NCBI GenBank assembly: GCA_964542165.1
Contig: CAZITQ010000015.1
Location: 3,878-67,877 of the forward strand
Length of the DNA: 64,000 bases
Direction: 5' to 3'
Source of the DNA: CAYTBN01 sp964542165
GTDB taxonomy: Bacteria > Myxococcota_A > UBA796 > UBA9615 > CAYRNR01
The notes under the pieces are model-generated. The model was not told the origin of the DNA. It searched no databases and saw only the letters and a list, made by a program, of their open reading frames with translations. Within the stretch, counting starts at the first letter, position 1, and the number at the start of each line of letters is the position of its first letter. The position numbers and the translations under genes were made by a program. Shown one piece after another: positions 1-9,977 of the stretch.

Positions 1-2107
1 GGGGTTCTTCTCCCTCCAGACCTGCCAGCTGCCGCAGCACGTCGGCCACCGGCAGCATGGGTTCCTCCCCGCCGTGGTAGCGGCTCCGACCCTGGTAGAA
101 GGAGAACCCCAGCTCGGTGGCCCGGTGTTTGATCTCGTAGAGGAAGCGGGTCTTCCCGGCGCCGGCCTCGGCCAGCGCGGCCAGCACCACCGGCTCACCG
201 GCCCCCACCCGGTCCAGCGCCTCCTGGAGGCGTTCGATCTCGTCCGCCCGGGGAATCCAGCGCCCGGCCTGGGACTCGTGCCCGGCCAGCTCCGGCTCCG
301 CGCGCAGGCGATGCACGGTGACGGGATCGCGGCGGCCCTTGATGCTGAGCGGCTCGAGGGTCTCGAAGTACGAGGCGTCCGGCGCGTGGGCGACCACCCG
401 GTCGCTGATCAACACCTCGTCGGGGGACGCGGCCTCCGCGAGCCGGGTGGCCAGCTTCAGGGTGTCTCCGAGGGGCACGAAACGTCGGAGCCGCCGGCGC
501 TTGCCACCGGCGGCCAGCGACCCGCGGTGTACCCCCATGCACAGGTGGATTCCCACCCGTCCCGCCAGGGGCCCCGAGCTGCTGAATCGGGACAGGGCGG
601 CGGCACAGTCCAGGCAGAGCTCCCGGTCGTGTTCCCCCGTGCGCCCCAGTCCCCAGAACACCAGGAACCGGTCGTTGTAGAACCGATCCAGGGCCCCCTT
701 GTAGCGCCGGACGACCCGCACGAGCCCCTTGAGGAAGCGGTAGTTGTGCCGGAGGAGATCCTCCTCGTCCAGGCGCTCGGCCAGCTGATCCATGCCGACC
801 ACGTCCGCAGCCAGGATGTAGACCTCCCGCCGTTCCCCCCCGGAGAGGCGGTCTCCCGGCGCGCCGGGGAAGGCCTCCAGCGAGCCGCTGTCGTGGCCCC
901 CGAGGCTGCCGGTCACGTCGGACAGGGAGAGCTGGCCCGTGTCCAGCGAGTCCTCCTCCGGCCCCGTGCCACCGCCGGACAGCCCCGTGAGGCTCGGCCG
1001 CGACGCCGCGGTGTCGGTCACGCCTCCGTCGGCGCCCCGGGCCCCCGCCGGCGGTGGCGGTGAATACCGGGGGACCGCGTCCTCCCCCCTCCCCGGGTCG
1101 GGGGGGCCGGGGCGCTCGAGGGCCAGCGCGTCGTACTCGGGCTCGAAGTTGTTGATCACCGAACCGGCGGCCGCGTCCCGGCCGTACTCCTTGGCGAACA
1201 GGTCCCGCAGGTAGGCCCCGAGTTCGAACCGGTTCACCCGCGGGGCGTCCTCCACCAGGTAGCCCAGCAACGCGTTCTGCAGTTCGGCTGCGGTCTGGAA
1301 TCTCAGGTCCGGCTCACGCGCCAGGGCGGTGAAGATGATCTCCTCCAGCCGCGGATCCACGGCCGGGTTGAGCGACGATGGGCGGGGGACGGTGCCGTCC
1401 AGGATCGCCTGCTTCTTCTCCTCCACCCGCATCCCGGCATACAGCCGCTTGCCGGTGACCAGTTCGAACAGCACGATCCCCGTGGAGTAGATGTCGCTGC
1501 GCCCGTCCAGGGGCGCCACGCCCAGGTGCTCGGGGGACATGTAGGCGTACTTGCCGCCCGGGACGCGCCCCTCCCCCGTGGCGTCCCGTCCGACCTGGGC
1601 GATCCCGAAGTCGAACAGCTTGACATCCCCCTGGTAGCTCAGCAGCACGTTGTGGGGCGAGATGTCCCGATGGACCACGTTCAGCGCCCGACCGGTGGGG
1701 TCCTTCAGGTCGTGGGCGTAGTCCAGGCCGCGGGCCATCTCGGCCACCACGAAGCTGGCCAGTGGGATCGGAATCGGCCGCTTGGTGCGTCCGGCCTGAC
1801 GCATGGTCCGCATCAGATCCGCGCCGTGCACGTACTCCATGGCGATGTAGTAGTCCGTGCCCACCACGCCCAGGTCGTAGACCTGCACGATGTTGGCGTG
1901 GCTCAGCGAGACCGAGACCTTGGCCTCGTTGATGAACAGGGACACGAACTCCCGGTTCCGGGAGAGATTCGGCAGGATCTTCTTGATCACGAGCAGCTTC
2001 TCGAAGCCCATCACACCGTAGGACTTGGCCTTGTAGACCTCGGCCATGCCACCCGTGGCGATGCGCTCGATGAGCAGGTACTTGCCGAAGCGGACCGGTT
2101 CGAACAT
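1..2107 (-). CDS. Ser/Thr protein kinase with cyclase-like and AAA-ATPase domains (3' end off the window)
   Basis: The frame is open from an ATG at 2107 to the left edge, so at least 702 residues are visible and the C-terminus is missing. Residues about 8-290 form a protein kinase: glycine loop IATGGMAEVY, Lys42 in VIKKIL, VHRDISPHN near 146 and DFG in LFDFGIAQ. A Pro/Gly-rich linker follows. Residues about 428-560 resemble a class III nucleotide cyclase with metal Asp in ILAADVVG and FYNDRFLVF. The usual Asn of the catalytic N-x3-R pair is missing in GDTLKLATRL, so cyclase activity is doubtful. Near residue 647 a P-loop, EAGAGKTR, begins an AAA-type ATPase. This architecture is known in large myxobacterial signalling proteins; the substrate is unknown. 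The gene is divergent from the HtrA-like gene. Confidence 0.9.
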   Translation of the reverse strand, partial: MFEPVRFGKYLLIERIATGGMAEVYKAKSYGVMGFEKLLVIKKILPNLSRNREFVSLFINEAKVSVSLSHANIVQVYDLGVVGTDYYIAMEYVHGADLMRTMRQAGRTKRPIPIPLASFVVAEMARGLDYAHDLKDPTGRALNVVHRDISPHNVLLSYQGDVKLFDFGIAQVGRDATGEGRVPGGKYAYMSPEHLGVAPLDGRSDIYSTGIVLFELVTGKRLYAGMRVEEKKQAILDGTVPRPSSLNPAVDPRLEEIIFTALAREPDLRFQTAAELQNALLGYLVEDAPRVNRFELGAYLRDLFAKEYGRDAAAGSVINNFEPEYDALALERPGPPDPGRGEDAVPRYSPPPPAGARGADGGVTDTAASRPSLTGLSGGGTGPEEDSLDTGQLSLSDVTGSLGGHDSGSLEAFPGAPGDRLSGGERREVYILAADVVGMDQLAERLDEEDLLRHNYRFLKGLVRVVRRYKGALDRFYNDRFLVFWGLGRTGEHDRELCLDCAAALSRFSSSGPLAGRVGIHLCMGVHRGSLAAGGKRRRLRRFVPLGDTLKLATRLAEAASPDEVLISDRVVAHAPDASYFETLEPLSIKGRRDPVTVHRLRAEPELAGHESQAGRWIPRADEIERLQEALDRVGAGEPVVLAALAEAGAGKTRFLYEIKHRATELGFSFYQGRSRYHGGEEPMLPVADVLRQLAGLEGEEP

Positions 2108-2160
2108 CGCAGCCCGGGACCCCGACGTCAGCGAACGGGGTCGACGAGGGTTGAGAGGAG

Positions 2161-2166
2161 ATTGTA
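2161..2166 (-). promoter_or_regulatory. possible -10 element for the kinase gene
   Basis: On the minus strand these bases read TACAAT, 54 bases upstream of the kinase ATG. A poor -35 match (TTCAAT, 2185-2190) lies 18 bases further upstream. It falls in the divergent intergenic region 2108-2281. This is a motif match only. Confidence 0.3.
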
Positions 2167-2281
2167 TGCACGGGGGGCTGGGAGATTGAAGCCCCATTGC
2201 GCGCGTGTCGCCCGAAGCGCGCGCAGGATTGCCCAAAGACGCCGTGACTCCTACCATGGGACGTTCGTTCGGAGGTCGTGG

Positions 2282-3715
2282 ATGTCGCCCTGGATCGGGG
2301 GGCGGCGCGGAGCCACGGACTCCTTCTGGGGACGGATGATGCAACGGTCCTGGGTCGCCCTGCTCGCAGTGCTCGCCTTCGTGGTCGGGTTGTGGTGCGC
2401 GCCCTGGATCTACCGGGCCACCTGGCCCGCGCCGGAGACGCCGGACACCGATTCGGGCGAGCCCACCCCCCTGTTGCTGGCGACGCCCACCCCCGGCGAC
2501 CGGGACCTCCCGCGGTTGTCCCTGCTGTACGAGCAGCTCTCCCCGTCGGTGGTGAACATCTCCGTGTTGACCGCGGACACGTCCACGGGGCGCGGGCGCG
2601 GGTACGGCCTGGACGCGTACGTGCCCCTGCGGGAGAGCCGCGGATCGGGGCTGGTCCTGACCCGCGACGGCTCCGTGCTCACCAACCACCACGTGATCGC
2701 GGGCGCCCGTCAGGTGCAGGTGCAGCTGGCTGATGGACGCGTGCTGCCGGCCAGCGTGGTGGGCAGTCACGAAGCCACCGACCTGGCCCTGCTGCAGCTG
2801 GAGAGCGATAGCTCCCTGCAACTCCAGCCCGTGATCCTGGGCAACTCCTCGAGCCTGCGGGTCGGGGAATGGGTATTCGCCATCGGCAACCCCTTCGGCC
2901 TCAACCACTCGCTCACGACCGGGGTCGTCAGCTACATCGGCCGCCCCCCCGGGGACGAGACCCTCCTGTTCGACTTCATCCAGACCGATACGGCCATCAA
3001 CCCCGGCAACAGCGGCGGTCCGCTGTTCAACCTCGCGGGCGAGGTGGTCGGCATCAACACCGCGATCCTGGGCGACGCGGAGGGGATCGGGTTCTCGATC
3101 CCCATCGACACCGTGCGCGCGGTGGTCCCCGTGCTCCGGGAGACAGGGGAGTTCCATCGGGGGTACCTGGGCGTGACCCTGGCGCCCGCCGACGATCCCA
3201 CGGGCGGCGGGGCGGCCATCGCCCGGGTGTTCGAGGGCACGCCTGCGGACAGCGCGGGGATCCAGCCGGGGGACGTGCTCCGCCGGATCGGGGAACGAGA
3301 CATCGAGAGTCCTCATACCGTGCCCCAGGTGATCGGTCTCTCGCCTCCGGGCACGGAGCTGCTCGTCGAACTCCAGCGCGGCGACACCGTCGTCGAGGTA
3401 CCGGTGGTGATCGGCGACTTCGAAGCCCTGAGCGAGGCGGCCGAGATCGAGGTACCCTCCCTGGGCATCACGGTCAGCCCGGCGGGAGAAGAGGACCGGC
3501 GGCGGGCTCGCCTGGCCGGCTCGGGCCTCGTGGTCGGATCCGTGGATCCGGCCGGACCCGCGGGTCGGAGTCTGACCCCGGGCGACGTGGTGTTCGAGCT
3601 CGATTACGAACCGGTGGACGACCCCGTCCGCTTCGCTGCCCAGCTCCAGCAGAGCGGCAGGCATCTGTTGCTGGTGAGCCGCCGGGGGCGCGTCTTCCCC
3701 CTGTGGGTCCAGTGA
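2282..3715 (+). CDS. htrA: Membrane-anchored HtrA/DegP-type serine protease
   Basis: A 477-residue periplasmic protease of the trypsin-like S1C family. The ATG at 2282 was chosen because GGAGG lies 6 bases upstream; ATGs at 2336 and 2339 are possible alternatives. An uncleaved-looking membrane segment spans about residues 22-45. The catalytic triad is visible: His137 in TNHHVI, Asp167 in HEATDLALL and Ser244 in NPGNSGGP. A PDZ domain follows at about 300-380 (GYLGVTL to GDVLRRIG), and a second, more divergent PDZ-like module occupies 398-477. These proteins degrade or refold damaged envelope proteins. The gene precedes lon by 16 bases, which suggests a shared transcript for protein quality control. 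Confidence 0.93.
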   Translation: MSPWIGGRRGATDSFWGRMMQRSWVALLAVLAFVVGLWCAPWIYRATWPAPETPDTDSGEPTPLLLATPTPGDRDLPRLSLLYEQLSPSVVNISVLTADTSTGRGRGYGLDAYVPLRESRGSGLVLTRDGSVLTNHHVIAGARQVQVQLADGRVLPASVVGSHEATDLALLQLESDSSLQLQPVILGNSSSLRVGEWVFAIGNPFGLNHSLTTGVVSYIGRPPGDETLLFDFIQTDTAINPGNSGGPLFNLAGEVVGINTAILGDAEGIGFSIPIDTVRAVVPVLRETGEFHRGYLGVTLAPADDPTGGGAAIARVFEGTPADSAGIQPGDVLRRIGERDIESPHTVPQVIGLSPPGTELLVELQRGDTVVEVPVVIGDFEALSEAAEIEVPSLGITVSPAGEEDRRRARLAGSGLVVGSVDPAGPAGRSLTPGDVVFELDYEPVDDPVRFAAQLQQSGRHLLLVSRRGRVFPLWVQ

Positions 3716-3731
3716 GACCGTGGAGGTGAAC

Positions 3732-6059
3732 GTGAGTCCCGCAGATCGGCCAGCGGAGCTCCCCTCGGAGGCCTTGCTGATCCCATTGCGGGAGGAGGTG
3801 CTCCTCCCGGGAGCCATCGGCTCGACCCACGTGGAGCAGCCCCGTGTGATCCGGGCCCTCGACGGCCTGGACGAGGACGGCTACCCGGTGGTGCTGGTAC
3901 CCCTGCGGGATCCGGCGGGTTCGCCCCTGGCCCGGGGGAACCTCCACGACGTGGGTTGCCTCGGGCGGATCGTCCGCGTGCTCACCTACCCGGACGGCAG
4001 CGTTCGTCTGCTCGCCGAGGGCATCGAGCGGGTGCGCCTGAGCCGTGGCGTCCGGCGCACGGGCGCCCCACGGGTGGCCCTGGAGCAGCACGACATGCCC
4101 GTGCCCGCGGACGGTCACCTGGACGCCCTGGCCCAGGCCACGCTGGAGGCCTACCAGGCCTATTTCGCCCTGGTGGCCAGCGTGGCCCCGGACCTGGAGC
4201 AGTTCGTGCCCGGCGTGGAGGAGCCGACCCGGCTGGCCGACTACGTGGCCTCGAACCTCGGCCTGGAGCGGGACGAGCAGGTCGCGTTCCTGTCCCTCGA
4301 CGACTCCGCCGACCGTCTGCGGTCGGCCCTGGACATGGTCACCCAGCGCCGGGAGGTGGCCCAGCTGCACGGCGACGTCCAGGCCCGCGTACAGGCGGCC
4401 ATGGACCGCCACCAGCGCGAGTACTTCCTCAAGGAACAGCTCAAGGTGATCCGCAGCGAGCTCGGGGAGCTGGGATCCGTCGAGGGTGAGACCGAGGTCC
4501 TCAGGGGCCGCGTGGCCAAGGCGGGGATGCCAGACGACGTGCGGGAGGAGGCGGAGCGCGAGCTGGAGCGCATGACCCGTATGCACCCCGACGCCGGCGA
4601 GTACGGCGTGTCCCGCTCGTACCTGGACTGGCTGCTGGCCATGCCCTGGCGCAAGGTCACCCGCGACCGCCTGGATCTGGTGCGCGCCGAGGCGATCCTG
4701 GACAAGGACCACTGCGGGCTGGAGCGGGTGAAGGAGCGGGTGGCCGAGTACCTCGCCGTCCGGCAGCTCAAGGCCGACATGAAGGGCCCGATCCTGTGCT
4801 TCATGGGCCCACCCGGGGTGGGCAAGACCTCCCTGGGCCGCTCCATCGCGAGGGCCCTGGGGCGGCGTTTCGAGCGCATCTCCCTGGGCGGGGTCAAGGA
4901 CGAGAGCGAGATCCGCGGCCACCGACGGACCTACGTGGGCTCCATGCCGGGTCGCATCATCCAGTCGATCCGGCGGGCCGGCACCCGCAACCCGGTGATC
5001 ATGCTCGACGAGATCGACAAGGTGGGCACCGACTTCCGCGGCGATCCGGCGTCCGCCCTGCTCGAGGCCCTGGACCCGGAACAGAACCACGCCTTCGTGG
5101 ACCACTACCTGGACGTTCCCTTCGACCTGAGCCAGGTGATGTTCCTGCTGACCGCCAACATCGCCGAGACGATCCCATCGGCCCTCCACGACCGGCTCGA
5201 GATCATCGAGCTTCCCGGCTACACCGAGGAGGAGAAGCTCGACATCGCTCGCAGTCACCTGGTCACCAAGCAGATCCGAGGTCACGGACTGCAGCGCCGC
5301 CAGATCCGCTTCACCGAGGAGGCGCTGTCCGAGACCATCCGGGGCTACACCATGGAGGCGGGTGTCCGGAACCTGGAACGCGAGATCGCCCGCTGCTGCC
5401 GCAAGGCAGCCCGCGCCATCGTGCGCAAGGAGTGCAAGCGGCTCGACGTGCGCAACGACAACCTCGTGGATCTCCTCGGTCCCCGGAGGTTCTTCCTCGA
5501 TATCGCCGAGCGGATGGACATGCCCGGTGTGGCCGTGGGCCTGGCCTGGACCCCCACCGGGGGCGAGATCCTGTTCATCGAGGCCACCCGCATGGACGGT
5601 GGCAAGCGCTTCCGGGTGACCGGTCAGCTCGGCGAGGTGATGAAGGAGTCGGCCGAAGCCGCCCTGAGCTACATCCGCGCCAACGCGGAGCGGCTGGGCA
5701 TCGACCCGGGCTTCTGGCGCACCTCCGACCTGCACGTGCACGTGCCCGCGGGTGCGATCCCCAAGGACGGACCGTCCGCGGGGATTCCGCTGACCATCGC
5801 GCTGGTGTCCTTGCTCTCCGGCCGCCAGGTGGCCGACGACCTGGCCATGACCGGCGAGATCACCCTGCGGGGCAAGGTGCTGCCCGTGGGAGGGATCAAG
5901 GAGAAGGTGCTCGCGGCCCGGCGGGCGGGCATCCGTCGGGTGGTGCTGCCGTCGGCCAACGAGAAGGACCTGCTCGACATCCCCGAGCCCCTCCGCAACT
6001 CCATGGAGTACTCGTTCGTGGAGCGCATCGAACAGGTGGTGGAGATCACCCTGGGCTGA
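3732..6059 (+). CDS. lon: ATP-dependent Lon protease
   Basis: A 775-residue cytoplasmic AAA+ protease, the usual length for bacterial LonA. The GTG at 3732 is preferred because GGAGG ends 5 bases before it; a GTG at 3720 lacks such a site. An N-terminal substrate-binding domain covers about 1-300. The ATPase has Walker A GPPGVGKT at 359-366 and Walker B VIMLDEID near 422-429. The proteolytic domain carries Ser682 in KDGPSAG and Lys725 in GGIKEK, spaced 43 residues apart as in Escherichia coli Lon. It degrades misfolded and regulatory proteins. It is probably cotranscribed with the upstream HtrA gene. Confidence 0.98.
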   Translation: MSPADRPAELPSEALLIPLREEVLLPGAIGSTHVEQPRVIRALDGLDEDGYPVVLVPLRDPAGSPLARGNLHDVGCLGRIVRVLTYPDGSVRLLAEGIERVRLSRGVRRTGAPRVALEQHDMPVPADGHLDALAQATLEAYQAYFALVASVAPDLEQFVPGVEEPTRLADYVASNLGLERDEQVAFLSLDDSADRLRSALDMVTQRREVAQLHGDVQARVQAAMDRHQREYFLKEQLKVIRSELGELGSVEGETEVLRGRVAKAGMPDDVREEAERELERMTRMHPDAGEYGVSRSYLDWLLAMPWRKVTRDRLDLVRAEAILDKDHCGLERVKERVAEYLAVRQLKADMKGPILCFMGPPGVGKTSLGRSIARALGRRFERISLGGVKDESEIRGHRRTYVGSMPGRIIQSIRRAGTRNPVIMLDEIDKVGTDFRGDPASALLEALDPEQNHAFVDHYLDVPFDLSQVMFLLTANIAETIPSALHDRLEIIELPGYTEEEKLDIARSHLVTKQIRGHGLQRRQIRFTEEALSETIRGYTMEAGVRNLEREIARCCRKAARAIVRKECKRLDVRNDNLVDLLGPRRFFLDIAERMDMPGVAVGLAWTPTGGEILFIEATRMDGGKRFRVTGQLGEVMKESAEAALSYIRANAERLGIDPGFWRTSDLHVHVPAGAIPKDGPSAGIPLTIALVSLLSGRQVADDLAMTGEITLRGKVLPVGGIKEKVLAARRAGIRRVVLPSANEKDLLDIPEPLRNSMEYSFVERIEQVVEITLG

Positions 6060-6123
6060 AGGCGCCTCGACCACAGGCGCGCGACTTGCAATACCGGCCG
6101 GGTCGGGCGCGTAATGTAGGGCC

Positions 6124-7383
6124 ATGACCGATACCGACTCCAAGGACACCTCTGCGCCGTCCGAGGGCAAGGAGCCGCCGGCCGCTCCCCCCTCACGGTC
6201 CCGCCTTCCCCTTCTCATCGGTTGGTGGGCGCTGCGGCTGCTGACCCTGGCAGCGGCGGTCCTGCTGGCGGCCCACTGGCTCGCGGGCACGACGTCGAAC
6301 GGGTGGATTCAACTCGTGGCCGCGTGCGCGATATGCCTCGGACTGCCGGCGGTGTTCCAGTACGTCATTCGCCGACAGATCGGGCGGATGGGGGGCAAGG
6401 CCCGCTTCCGATGGCTCACGCTGGCGATGCTCCTCAACGGTCCGGTGCTGATCTGGGTCGGAGCGCGGCACCCCGGCACCCTCGTCGACGCCCTGAAGCA
6501 GGAGGGGGTGGGCGGCCTGAAATGGATCGCCTACACCGTGGGGGTCCACGAACCCGGCACGGCGCCCGCGGACGACGCCAGCGCCGACGGCGGCGAGGTG
6601 ACCACCGAGCCCGCCGGCGGTGGGGAGCCGGGTGGTACCGAGGCCGTCGCGGTCCCGACCGGAGCCCCGGACCCGGCCGCGGCGACCCAGGTCTCGCCCC
6701 CGGGGGACCCGATCCCGTTCGAGAACCGCAACGGGCAGCTGATCATCGAAGCCACGGTCGGAGACGGCGTACCCCTGTCCTTCGTCCTGGACACCGGGGC
6801 GACCTACTCGACCCTCAACGCGGCCACGCTGGCCGCACTCGGGATCGAGATTCCGGCCGACGCGCCCCACAAGACCATGCGAACCGCCGGAGGCGAGGCG
6901 GACGGACCCATGGTCCTGATCGACTCCGTCGCGGTCGGCGATCAGCGCAGAGAAGGGGTGGCCTTCTGGATCTGCGAGCCCTGCGCGACCGAGGGCGCCG
7001 TGGGCCTGCTCGGGCTCAACGTCTGGCAGGGCTTCCTGCTCACCATCGATCCCTCCCAGGAGAACATCTGGCTGCAACCCAAGGAGGGGCACACCAACCG
7101 CTTGTACGACGTGGAGTCGTTCCTGGACATCACCTCGCCCACCAGCCGGATCGAGGGGGAGACGGTCTACGTGGATCTGCTGCTGAGCAACACCGCCCGA
7201 CGTGACGTGGATCAGGCCGTCGTGCTGGTCACCGCCCGGGACGAATCGGGCCGCGACATGGGTGCGATCACCGTCGACGCCGGGGGGATCCCGGGGCTGG
7301 GAAGCACCATGGCCACCGGTACGATGCCCGGGGCCGGCGAGACGACCCAGCTCACGTTTTCGCTCATCGACGCCCGCTGGTAG
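6124..7383 (+). CDS. Membrane protein with retropepsin-like aspartic protease domain
   Basis: A 419-residue protein starting at ATG 6124, 64 bases after lon. A short charged N-terminus is followed by about three hydrophobic segments (roughly residues 29-49, 58-78 and 96-112), then a Pro/Ala/Gly linker. Around residue 220 lies a retropepsin-like motif, FVLDTGATYSTL, with a single catalytic Asp. Downstream, GLLGLNVW corresponds to the hydrophobic-Gly motif of clan AA single-lobe aspartic proteases. Such enzymes act as dimers. A C-terminal beta-rich region of unknown role follows. The gene runs convergently into dnaJ with only 12 bases between them and no visible terminator. The substrate is unknown. 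Confidence 0.7.
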   Translation: MTDTDSKDTSAPSEGKEPPAAPPSRSRLPLLIGWWALRLLTLAAAVLLAAHWLAGTTSNGWIQLVAACAICLGLPAVFQYVIRRQIGRMGGKARFRWLTLAMLLNGPVLIWVGARHPGTLVDALKQEGVGGLKWIAYTVGVHEPGTAPADDASADGGEVTTEPAGGGEPGGTEAVAVPTGAPDPAAATQVSPPGDPIPFENRNGQLIIEATVGDGVPLSFVLDTGATYSTLNAATLAALGIEIPADAPHKTMRTAGGEADGPMVLIDSVAVGDQRREGVAFWICEPCATEGAVGLLGLNVWQGFLLTIDPSQENIWLQPKEGHTNRLYDVESFLDITSPTSRIEGETVYVDLLLSNTARRDVDQAVVLVTARDESGRDMGAITVDAGGIPGLGSTMATGTMPGAGETTQLTFSLIDARW

Positions 7384-7395
7384 CGCGAGAGGGAC

Positions 7396-8586
7396 TCAGA
7401 CGCCGGGCCACAGGCCCGACCGGGCCTGGAATCCACTGCGCTCCTCCATGGCCATCAGCGCCTCCTTGTCCTCGTCGGACAGGTCCGGAGGCAGGACGAT
7501 CTGGACCTCCACGTACTGGTGCCCGCGCGATCCCTTGCCGCGGGGGTCCTTGAGCCCCTTGTTCCGCAGGCGCAGGCGCTGTCCGCTGCGCACCCCGGGC
7601 GGGATGGTCAGGGCCGACGTGCCGTCCAGGGTGGGGACCTTCACCTTGGCGCCGGCGACGGCCTCCGCGGGGGAGATGGGGCAGCTCAGGTGGACGTCCT
7701 TGCCGTCCCGCCTCAGGAAGCGGTGTCCCTTGACCTCCAGCTCGATGATCAGGTCGCCCGCCCAGGCGCCCCGGGTGCCCGCGTTTCCCTTGCCCGAGAG
7801 CCGGATCTTGCTGCCGGCCTGCACCCCCTCGGGGATCTTGACCGTCAACCGCTCCTGCCCGTCGACCCGACCATCGCCCTGGCAGGTCTCGCACTCGGTG
7901 AGGCTGGTCTTGCCGGTCCCCGCGCAGTAGGTGCAGGTCTCCTCCACCTGGACGGGGCCTGGATTGGCGGCGACCTTGCCCCGTCCGATACAGATCGGGC
8001 ACTCCCGCAGCTTGCCACCGGCGACACGCCCGGAGCCCTTGCACGCGTCGCACGAGACCTGGCGCCTGTACTGGATCGTGGTGGAGCCGCCACGGGCCGC
8101 CGTGGGGAAGTCGATCTCCAGGGTCAGCCGTAGATCCGCCCCCCGGGACGGTGGCGGGCCGGTGTCCCCCTTCGGCGGTGGCGCACCCCGCTGGTGGGAG
8201 CGCACCCGCCCTCCCCCCATACCGGAGAACAGGTCGTCGAAGGCGGAACGGCGCTGCTGTTGCTGGTAGGCGCCGCTGGCGGCGCGGCCCGTGAACCCGG
8301 TGAACCCGCGGATCAGGTCCTCGACGTCGATGCCGCCGAAGCCTCCCGCCTCGGAGATCCCCGGACCCCCGTCGTGCCCGTACGCATCGTAGCGCTGTCG
8401 CAGGTCGTCGTTGGAGAGGACCTCGTAGGCCTCGTTGATCTCCTTGAACCGGTCCTCGGCGTCCTTGTCCCCCCCGGTGACGTCCGGGTGGTACTTGCGG
8501 GCGAGCTTGCGGAATGCCTTCTTGACCTCGTCGTCGCCCGCGTCGCGACCGACGCCCAGAACCTCGTAGTAGTCTCGCTTGGCCAT
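7396..8586 (-). CDS. dnaJ: Chaperone protein DnaJ (Hsp40)
   Basis: A 396-residue cochaperone that delivers unfolded proteins to DnaK and stimulates its ATPase. The start is set at 8586, where MAKRDYYEVLG begins, the canonical DnaJ N-terminus; a longer in-frame extension has no family counterpart. The J domain has the HPD motif at 33-35. A Gly/Phe-type region follows, then the zinc-binding region with four CxxCxGxG repeats: CDACKGSG, CPICIGRG, CTYCAGTG and CETCQGDG. The C-terminal substrate-binding domains complete the protein. It is a type I DnaJ. No dnaK or grpE lies next to it. It is divergent from clpX. Confidence 0.96.
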   Translation of the reverse strand: MAKRDYYEVLGVGRDAGDDEVKKAFRKLARKYHPDVTGGDKDAEDRFKEINEAYEVLSNDDLRQRYDAYGHDGGPGISEAGGFGGIDVEDLIRGFTGFTGRAASGAYQQQQRRSAFDDLFSGMGGGRVRSHQRGAPPPKGDTGPPPSRGADLRLTLEIDFPTAARGGSTTIQYRRQVSCDACKGSGRVAGGKLRECPICIGRGKVAANPGPVQVEETCTYCAGTGKTSLTECETCQGDGRVDGQERLTVKIPEGVQAGSKIRLSGKGNAGTRGAWAGDLIIELEVKGHRFLRRDGKDVHLSCPISPAEAVAGAKVKVPTLDGTSALTIPPGVRSGQRLRLRNKGLKDPRGKGSRGHQYVEVQIVLPPDLSDEDKEALMAMEERSGFQARSGLWPGV

Positions 8587-8692
8587 GGCTGTTCCTGGAT
8601 CGGCTAGTCGGCTACAGCCTCCCCAGGATAACCATCCGCGGGGGATTCGCAACGCTGCAAGGTCCCGCGCGCCCGCGCGCTGCGCGGATGGC

Positions 8693-8698
8693 TATAAT
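8693..8698 (+). promoter_or_regulatory. possible -10 box (TATAAT) for clpX
   Basis: A perfect TATAAT sits 19 bases before the chosen clpX ATG, in the 131-bp region between dnaJ and clpX. No -35 match exists at the right distance, where the DNA is almost pure G+C. If it is used, the 5' leader of clpX is only about a dozen bases. Confidence 0.35.
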
Positions 8699-8717
8699 CA
8701 CGCCGCGTGACACGACC

Positions 8718-9956
<1,239 letters not shown>

Positions 9957-9977
9957 ATCCGCGGAACGGCCAATCCC

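Noticed and set aside
1526..2281. Longer N-terminus for the HtrA-like protease
   Set aside because: The extension runs antisense through the kinase gene and lacks protease-family features; a good ribosome-binding site marks 2282.
3474..6290. Very long minus-strand open frame opposite lon
   Set aside because: It is a GC-rich antisense frame with His/Leu/Gly-rich, low-information sequence; Lon on the plus strand is unambiguous.
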